64,000 bases of DNA. Origin: Syntrophaceae bacterium. GTDB taxonomy: Bacteria > Desulfobacterota > Syntrophia > Syntrophales > UBA2185. Every line of letters begins with the position of its first letter. Position 1 is the stretch's first letter. Shown one piece after another: positions 56,502 through 64,000 of the stretch. The position numbers were made by a program, and so were the translations under genes. The stretch is from positions 62,001 to 126,000 of the forward strand of contig PMBI01000083.1 of assembly GCA_003153775.1 (NCBI GenBank). Direction: 5' to 3'. The notes below the pieces were generated by a model. That model had not been told where the DNA came from. It searched no databases and saw nothing but the letters and a program-made list of their open reading frames with translations.

Positions 56502-57381
56502 TGGTTCTCATAAGCAAGTTAATCAGGTTGCTTTTTTTGGCCGACAATATTTTTTCCGCTTCCTTTCTTTCTTTTATAAGCTTTTTAATGTCCCGGCCAG
56601 CCATACAAAGAGACACCACACTACCAAGGTACGGGATGAAACCAGCTAAAAAGCCTGCTGTGGTAAGCGGTATTTCAATATTGGTTGCCTTTAGCACTTT
56701 TTTTTCTAAGGTACGTATTTCAGACGATTGCTGCTTAAAGGCATCTTTCATATTTTTCTGGAGTTGCGCAGATACTACTGACAGATCTTTATCAGTTTTC
56801 GCCTTTAAGTCTGTAATGCCGGTTCTGAGTATACTTCTCATGTAATCTAACGTGTTTTCTTCTCGAAATTCTTTTATTGCCTTAATCGGCACCTTGGTTA
56901 ACCATTGAAATTTCTCTTTTTGAAGAGAATTAGCAATTGATGCATCCAAGTTTGGTGCGCCTGCTTCGTATGTGTAAAAGAACCACGGCAACTCATAGTC
57001 ATATATTGGCTCAGCAATTAATCTTTCACAGAAGTACTTATGTTCCTGAACTCTTATGAATTGTGATTGAAGATACAAGCCAAAATTCCAACCAATTGAC
57101 TTATCACCGAAGGGAGGCTTTATTTCTTGTTCGGTAAAATTTTCTAGAAAACTGTCGAGTGAGTTTATGTTCTGAAACAAGCCTGGAAGAAACTTTATTT
57201 CCTTAAGATTAGAAAATAATTCTTGGCTCGTAGTGATTCTATCTAAGAAAGTAAAAGTTTCGTCTAGGTTTGAAAAGTTATACGATGTTATTCTATTGAT
57301 GTAAGCAATATATCTTTCTCCGGCTTTCTCTATTAGTGTTTCTCTTTTATTCTTACCGATCGAATGCAAACTTATAGGCAA
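56491..57381 (-). CDS. Unknown protein with C-terminal hydrophobic hairpin, island gene 2 (probably the 3' part of a split gene)
   Basis: ORF 296 aa; TAGFLAGFIPYLGSVVSLCMAG; TTG start lies inside the end of the upstream ORF. Confidence 0.65.
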   Translation of the reverse strand: MPISLHSIGKNKRETLIEKAGERYIAYINRITSYNFSNLDETFTFLDRITTSQELFSNLKEIKFLPGLFQNINSLDSFLENFTEQEIKPPFGDKSIGWNFGLYLQSQFIRVQEHKYFCERLIAEPIYDYELPWFFYTYEAGAPNLDASIANSLQKEKFQWLTKVPIKAIKEFREENTLDYMRSILRTGITDLKAKTDKDLSVVSAQLQKNMKDAFKQQSSEIRTLEKKVLKATNIEIPLTTAGFLAGFIPYLGSVVSLCMAGRDIKKLIKERKEAEKILSAKKSNLINLLMRTSDE

Positions 57382-58039
57382 TATTATGATGATATCGTTC
57401 CTTGCTGTCTGCCAATAGTAAATCTTTCAACTTCCAAATATTAAATACATGTCTTATAAGCTTGGCTAGAAAATATTTTTTATTAACGTAAAGTTCTTTT
57501 GGGAATAAAGACAGATTAAATATAGGGTCTGGGATAACAACAGTATCAATGTATAATGCGCTTTTTTTGACGAAATTCTCTAGAACAACCGGTGTGATGT
57601 CTCCTGAGTATAGACATTTCAAAGCACTTTGTTCTCTTGTGTAATCAAAAAGAATCCTCGCGTTTTCATCCCAAAATTTAAAGACAGCGGTATCTAAATC
57701 ATGTATTGAATCAAGTATAAGATCTGAAATTAGGGGATAATTTGCCATATGGATTCCTAAGTCGATATGGCTATCTTGGCTATCACCTAGGTAGTGCTTG
57801 ATGCTTCCAAAATACGACTCAATAATATCAAAATAGTTTTTGTAGATTTTCTGAATTGCAGATCTTTTCATCAGATTGCCCTTCATGTCCTTTTCTATAC
57901 CTTGGCTGGGTGCTAATAATATTATGTCAGCTTGAAATGTACCATATTTTAACAAACCTTGAAAATAACGATTTAAGGACGTGAGCAAACGGAGATTAGT
58001 CCCCGATTGAGTAACACGCCGGCTATAAAATACATTCAA
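57353..58039 (-). CDS. Unknown protein, island gene 1 (probably the 5' part of a split gene)
   Basis: ORF 228 aa; VVIPDPIFNLSLFPKELY...; out-of-frame overlap with 56491..57381. Confidence 0.65.
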   Translation of the reverse strand: MNVFYSRRVTQSGTNLRLLTSLNRYFQGLLKYGTFQADIILLAPSQGIEKDMKGNLMKRSAIQKIYKNYFDIIESYFGSIKHYLGDSQDSHIDLGIHMANYPLISDLILDSIHDLDTAVFKFWDENARILFDYTREQSALKCLYSGDITPVVLENFVKKSALYIDTVVIPDPIFNLSLFPKELYVNKKYFLAKLIRHVFNIWKLKDLLLADSKERYHHNIAYKFAFDR

Positions 58040-58106
58040 GAAATTTGATTTGCTGAGATTTGGAAGGAAGGTATTTGTTGTAAGGTCTGCAGTGTACTGA
58101 TTTATC

Positions 58107-58182
58107 TGGTGGGCCGTATGGGACTTGAACCCACGACCAACGGATTAAAAGTCCGCTGCTCTACCAACTGAGCTAACGGCCC
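58107..58182 (-). tRNA. tRNA-Lys (anticodon UUU), CCA encoded
   Basis: GGGCCGTTAGCTCAGTTGGTAGAGCAGCGGACTTTTAATCCGTTGGTCGTGGGTTCAAGTCCCATACGGCCCACCA; 7-bp acceptor, D, anticodon and T arms intact. Confidence 0.97.
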
Positions 58183-58251
58183 ACCCATGATATAATTTTA
58201 AAGCTTGCCCTCTTACTAAGAAGACTCTTGAGTTGTCAAGAGAAAAAGCTG

Positions 58252-59565
<1,314 letters not shown>

Positions 59566-61149
59566 CTACATCTCCAGCTGCGTAATGGAGATGATATTGG
59601 GCAGCTTGCGGAGTTTATCGAGAACATCCCGATTTACCATCGTGTCCGTTGTCAGGACTACGAGCGCCTCTCCGTCGATCTGTTCACGGCTCAAGTGGAG
59701 TCTCGCAATATTGACATTGTTGCTTCCGAGGGTTGCGCCCAGATTGCCGATAACTCCGGGTTTGTCGTAGTTGGATACTACCAGCATATGCCCCTCCGGG
59801 ATTATCTCGACAGTGAATTTGTTGATCCTGACGATTCTAAGATACTGCCGGCCGAAAATGGTGCCCACCGCATAGCAGGCTTCCTGCGCCGTTTTGACGG
59901 TCAGCGATATCGTGCTCGTATAATCCTTTGCCTCGCTGCTTTTTGACTCGACAACTCTGATGCCGCGTTCCTTGGCGATGAGAGGCGCGTTTATATAATT
60001 AACGCTCTCATTCAGTATAGGCGTCAAGAGCCCCTTAAGCAGGGAAATGGTTATGGGAGCGACATTGTAATTCAGGATATCTCCGCTGTACTCTACCGTG
60101 ACCTCGTTGATGCCGCCCTTAACCAGTTGCGCCTCGAATGTCCCCATTTTTTCTGCGAGGTCAAGGTAAGGTTGGATAACAGTCAGCAGTTCGGCGCTGA
60201 CAGACGGGAAATTAACGGCATTTTTAATTTCTCCTTTGTTGAGAAAGTTCACTATCTGCTCGGCGATGGCGATGGCCACATTGACCTGGGCTTCGTCAGT
60301 CGACGCACCCAGATGGGGAGTGCAGATTACGTTGCCGAGAGCAAGAAGCTCTTTATTTTTTGTCGGCTCTTCTTCGAAAACATCGAGGGCGGCGCCGGCA
60401 ACTTTTCCTGAGACGAGGGCGTCATAGAGGTCCTTTTCATTGATGATACCCCCACGCGCGCAATTTATCACATAAACGCCTTTTTTCATCTTGGCAAAAG
60501 CCTTGGTATTGATTATGCCTCTTGTCTCCTTTGTCATCGGGGTATGGACCGAGATAAAATCGGATTTCTGCAGCAGCTCGTCTAAAGTGACGAGCGTGAT
60601 CCCAAGCTTTCCTGCTGCCTCCGGCGAGATGAAAGGGTCATAGGCGATAACATTCATCTTAAGACCCATGGCCCGGTCGGCGACGATGGTACCGACGCGC
60701 CCGATACCGATGATGCCGAGGGTCTTGTTATAAAGCTCTGCACCCATGAATTTATTTTTTTCCCACTTCCCCTCTTTCATGGAAGCCGTGGCTTGGGGTA
60801 TCTTTCTCGCGAGGGAAAACATCATGGCTATGGTATGCTCACCGGTGGTGATAGTGTTGCCTCCGGGTGTATTCATGCATACGATACCCCTCTTGCTCGC
60901 CGCAGCAATATCCACATTATCAAGACCGATACCCGCCCGTCCGATTACAGAGAGTTTCTCTGCGTGGTCGATGATCTCCTTGGTCACCTTCGTGGCGCTC
61001 CTGATGGCCAGGCCGTCATAATCCTTGATGATGCCTTTTAGTTCATCAGGTGTGAGGTTTGTCATTACATCGACCTCAATCCCGGGTGCGTTCTTCAGTA
61101 TTTCAATGCCCTCGGCAGCAAGGGTATCGCTTACGAGAACTTTTTTCAT
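59566..61149 (-). CDS. serA: D-3-phosphoglycerate dehydrogenase
   Basis: VIGRAGIGLDNVDI, LGIIGIGRVGTIVADRA, NCARGGIINEKDLYDAL, C-terminal ACT domain; start at MKKVLVSD (61149). Confidence 0.96.
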   Translation of the reverse strand: MKKVLVSDTLAAEGIEILKNAPGIEVDVMTNLTPDELKGIIKDYDGLAIRSATKVTKEIIDHAEKLSVIGRAGIGLDNVDIAAASKRGIVCMNTPGGNTITTGEHTIAMMFSLARKIPQATASMKEGKWEKNKFMGAELYNKTLGIIGIGRVGTIVADRAMGLKMNVIAYDPFISPEAAGKLGITLVTLDELLQKSDFISVHTPMTKETRGIINTKAFAKMKKGVYVINCARGGIINEKDLYDALVSGKVAGAALDVFEEEPTKNKELLALGNVICTPHLGASTDEAQVNVAIAIAEQIVNFLNKGEIKNAVNFPSVSAELLTVIQPYLDLAEKMGTFEAQLVKGGINEVTVEYSGDILNYNVAPITISLLKGLLTPILNESVNYINAPLIAKERGIRVVESKSSEAKDYTSTISLTVKTAQEACYAVGTIFGRQYLRIVRINKFTVEIIPEGHMLVVSNYDKPGVIGNLGATLGSNNVNIARLHLSREQIDGEALVVLTTDTMVNRDVLDKLRKLPNIISITQLEM

Positions 61150-61203
61150 AATCGTGATCCTCCTGAAATTAATTAATGAGATATCTTGATGATCCAAATG
61201 AGA

Positions 61204-62331
61204 TCATAATTCTTTGACTTTCTGATTATAAACCTTTTCCATTTCCGTGAGGGCGTATTTAACATCTTCCGGTTGGATCGTCGGGCCGCACCAGAAACGG
61301 AATCCCGGCGGGGCATCCCTGTAGGAATTTATGTCGTGCGCAACATTTTTCTTTGAGAGTTCGCTGGAAATGCTCTTCAAGAACTTTGCCTGATCGTCCT
61401 TAGAGAGCTTGCACACTTTTTCGCCGGTTACAGAGAGACACACGGATGTGCTCGAGCGCGTGTCCTTCGAGGCCGCGAGGAATTCGACCCAATCATTTTT
61501 CCCCACCCAATCTTCCACGGCCTTAAGGTTTTTCTCGCTCCTCTGTATGAGACCGGCCAGTCCTATTTCCTTTGCCCAGTTGAGGGCATCAAGATAGTCT
61601 TCTACACAGAGCATTGATGGAGTATTGATGGTGTCGCCTTCAAAGATCGCTTTATCGACCTTGCCGCCCTTTTTCATCCGGAACACCTTGGGGAGCGGCC
61701 AGGGCGGATCGTAAGTCTCTATACGCTGGACGGCTTTTGGGCTTAAGATGAGCATGCCGTGGGCGGCTTCACCGCCCAGGCATTTCTGCCAGGAATACGT
61801 CAGCACGTCCACTTTTGACCAATCGATGGTCATGGCAAATACGGCGCTTGTCGCGTCGCAGATGGATAACCCTTCACGATCCTTGGGAATCCAGTTCCAG
61901 TCGGGGATTCTTACGCCGCTCGTTGTTCCATTCGCAACAAAGACGCAATCATTGGACCAGTCGACTGACTTGAGATCCGGGATCTTCCCGTAATCTGCCT
62001 TGATGGCAGTGGGGTTCAGCTTCAAATGTTTGGTAATATCCGTTGCCCAACCTGAGGAAAAACTCTCCCAGACAAGTACGGTAACAGGCTTGGGCCCTAA
62101 GAGCGTCCACATGGCTGCTTCGAAAGCGCCCGTGTCCGATCCCGGCATTATTCCGACAAGGTAATCCTGTGGGATTCCTAGTATCTCTCTGCTTTGGGCG
62201 ATGGCTTTTACCAGTCTTTCCTTTCCCAGGGACGAGCGATGGGACCTGCCAACCACGGCATTCTTGAGGAAATCAAGACTCCAATGGGGCCTCTTGCTGC
62301 AAGGCCCGGAACTAAAATTTGGATTATGCAT
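61204..62331 (-). CDS. serC: Phosphoserine aminotransferase-like (class V)
   Basis: NFSSGPCSKRPHWS, SICDATSAVFAM, YSWQKCLGGEAAHGMLILSPKA; adjacent to serA. Confidence 0.88.
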   Translation of the reverse strand: MHNPNFSSGPCSKRPHWSLDFLKNAVVGRSHRSSLGKERLVKAIAQSREILGIPQDYLVGIMPGSDTGAFEAAMWTLLGPKPVTVLVWESFSSGWATDITKHLKLNPTAIKADYGKIPDLKSVDWSNDCVFVANGTTSGVRIPDWNWIPKDREGLSICDATSAVFAMTIDWSKVDVLTYSWQKCLGGEAAHGMLILSPKAVQRIETYDPPWPLPKVFRMKKGGKVDKAIFEGDTINTPSMLCVEDYLDALNWAKEIGLAGLIQRSEKNLKAVEDWVGKNDWVEFLAASKDTRSSTSVCLSVTGEKVCKLSKDDQAKFLKSISSELSKKNVAHDINSYRDAPPGFRFWCGPTIQPEDVKYALTEMEKVYNQKVKEL

Positions 62332-62482
62332 ACTTCACTATCTCCCGATTTTTTTTATAGACGCTGAAATATATCAGCATTGAAATGATTACTCAAGATT
62401 TTTTGAATTGGTTTCGTATTGACTGCTGCGTTAAAAAAACATATGTTCATGCTATATTGGCGTATTGCAAAGGATTATTTAA

Positions 62483-63841
62483 TTGAAAAAGATCAAGACA
62501 GCATTTTTTTGCCAGAACTGCGGCCACCAGTCACTAAAATGGCTGGGCAAGTGTCCCTCGTGCGAGGAATGGAACAGATTTGCCGAGGAAGAAATAAGGG
62601 CCATTGATCCTGCGGGTCCCGCGGGCATCGAGTTCAACGAATCCCCCTTGCCCATTGACGAAATCGTTGCCGATGAAAAAGAAAGAATGACCACGGGGAT
62701 TGCGGAAATGGACAGGGTTCTGGGCGGCGGTATCGTGAACGGGTCGGTTACCCTCGTCGGCGGCGACCCCGGCATCGGCAAATCTACGCTGCTTCTCCAG
62801 GTGGTTCATAATCTCGCGGAAAAGAATTTGAAGATCCTCTACATCTCCGGTGAGGAATCGGCAAAGCAGATAAAGCTCCGGGGCGCGCGGCTCGGGGCCT
62901 CATCAAAAAACCTTTTCGTCCTGGTTGAGATAAATCTGGATAACATTGTCAAACATATTAAAGAGATCTCACCGAAGGCGGTGGTAATTGATTCCATTCA
63001 GACCATGTATTCACCGGTCCTCACGTCCGCGCCGGGAAGCGTCGGACAGGTGAGGGAGTCATCGGCACGTCTCATTCTCCTTGCAAAGAAGACAGGCATT
63101 CCCGTCTTTCTTGTCGGGCATGTGACGAAGGACGGCTCCATAGCAGGCCCGAAGGTGCTGGAACACATGGTGGATACGGTTCTCTATTTCGAAGGGGACT
63201 CCAGTCACGCATATCGCATCATCAGGGCCATGAAGAACAGATTCGGGCCGACCAATGAAATCGGCGTCTTCGAAATGAGGAGCAATGGTTTGATTGAAGT
63301 TGCGAACCCCTCGGCATTTTTCCTGACGGAACGGCCGGAAGGGGCGCCGGGGTCCGTGGTTGTGCCGAGTATTGAAGGGACCAGGCCGATCCTCATAGAG
63401 ATACAGTCCCTCGTCAATCCCACTAATTTCGGTATGCCGCGCAGGACGACCATCGGGGTGGACCATAATCGGGTGGCCTTGCTTGCCGCTGTCATGGATA
63501 AGATGTGCGGCTTTCGTCTCAGCGGACATGATATCTTTATCAATGTGGCAGGCGGCATGAAGGTGGACGAGCCGGCAGTTGACCTGGGAATTGTTGCATC
63601 CATGGCCTCCAGTTTTCTCGACAAGCCTATCGATAAAGGCACCGTGGTATTTGGTGAGGTGGGTCTTGCAGGCGAGGTGAGGGGCACTTCCCAGATGGAT
63701 GTCAGGATCAAGGAGGCAGCCCGCATGGGATTTGCGCGCTGCATCATGCCTCAGACCTCTTCCCGAAACGGATCCGCAGAAAAAAAGATGGAGTGTTTCA
63801 GGGTCAACAGCCTGAAAAAACTCCTGGAATGTCTCTTCTGA
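62483..63841 (+). CDS. radA: DNA repair protein RadA
   Basis: CQNCGHQSLKWLGKCPSCEEWN zinc finger, LVGGDPGIGKSTLLLQ, KNRFG; Lon-like C-terminal domain. Confidence 0.97.
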   Translation: MKKIKTAFFCQNCGHQSLKWLGKCPSCEEWNRFAEEEIRAIDPAGPAGIEFNESPLPIDEIVADEKERMTTGIAEMDRVLGGGIVNGSVTLVGGDPGIGKSTLLLQVVHNLAEKNLKILYISGEESAKQIKLRGARLGASSKNLFVLVEINLDNIVKHIKEISPKAVVIDSIQTMYSPVLTSAPGSVGQVRESSARLILLAKKTGIPVFLVGHVTKDGSIAGPKVLEHMVDTVLYFEGDSSHAYRIIRAMKNRFGPTNEIGVFEMRSNGLIEVANPSAFFLTERPEGAPGSVVVPSIEGTRPILIEIQSLVNPTNFGMPRRTTIGVDHNRVALLAAVMDKMCGFRLSGHDIFINVAGGMKVDEPAVDLGIVASMASSFLDKPIDKGTVVFGEVGLAGEVRGTSQMDVRIKEAARMGFARCIMPQTSSRNGSAEKKMECFRVNSLKKLLECLF

Positions 63842-63843
63842 TT

Positions 63844-64000
63844 ATGCCGAAAAAAATTCTTATTGTTGATGATGAAAAAGACATCGTGGATCTGATCAGC
63901 TACAACCTTGAGAAGGAAGGGTTTGCAGCTCTTAAGGCCTACGACGGGGAAAGCGCCCTCAAACTGGTTGATACGAAAAAGCCGGACCTGGTCATTCTCG
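63844..64000 (+). CDS. Response regulator, truncated by window edge
   Basis: MPKKILIVDDEKDIVDLISYNLEKEGFAALKAYDGESALKLVDTKKPDLVIL. Confidence 0.9.
   Translation, partial: MPKKILIVDDEKDIVDLISYNLEKEGFAALKAYDGESALKLVDTKKPDLVIL

Overview
The window is a 64-kb bacterial chromosome segment. Gene content suggests a strictly anaerobic, possibly syntrophic, Desulfobacterota-like organism; that is inference. Order: (i) 0.2-11.4 kb, minus-strand surface-glycan / nucleotide-sugar cluster (B12-radical SAM, FemAB/GNAT-like, asparagine synthase, DegT aminotransferase, epimerase, Gfo/Idh-acyltransferase fusion, glycosyltransferase-TPR); (ii) 12.6-25.9 kb, complete chemotaxis/motor operon (Cache, MCP, CheW, R, D, HDOD, Y, X, B, A, Y, X, PilZ, MotAB); (iii) 28.1-31.0 kb, multi-PAS LuxR-type regulator with an internal A-B-A-B-A duplication; (iv) 31.5-44.6 kb, fatty-acyl-CoA catabolic cluster (membrane protein, two-subunit CoA-transferase, two acyl-CoA dehydrogenases, thiolase, 3-hydroxyacyl-CoA dehydrogenase, enoyl-CoA hydratase, B12-dependent mutase large and small subunits, MeaB-like GTPase); the mutase carries the Phe/Gln signature of isobutyryl-CoA mutase rather than the Tyr/Arg of methylmalonyl-CoA mutase; (v) 44.7-50.6 kb, mixed genes including a methanogen-marker-like YcaO protein; (vi) 50.5-58.2 kb, a mosaic accessory region: duplicated YcaO 5' end, IS1182 transposase remnant, two 260-bp MITE-like elements, and a ~4.9-kb segment bounded by tRNA-Lys-derived direct repeats carrying hipBA and an unrecognised minus-strand gene set; (vii) 58.3-64 kb, purA, serA, serC-like, radA, response regulator. 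The best candidates for something undescribed are the predicted isobutyrate/butyrate catabolic cluster and the tRNA-Lys-bounded island with its unknown genes. All family calls are from motif recognition by eye; no database search was run.
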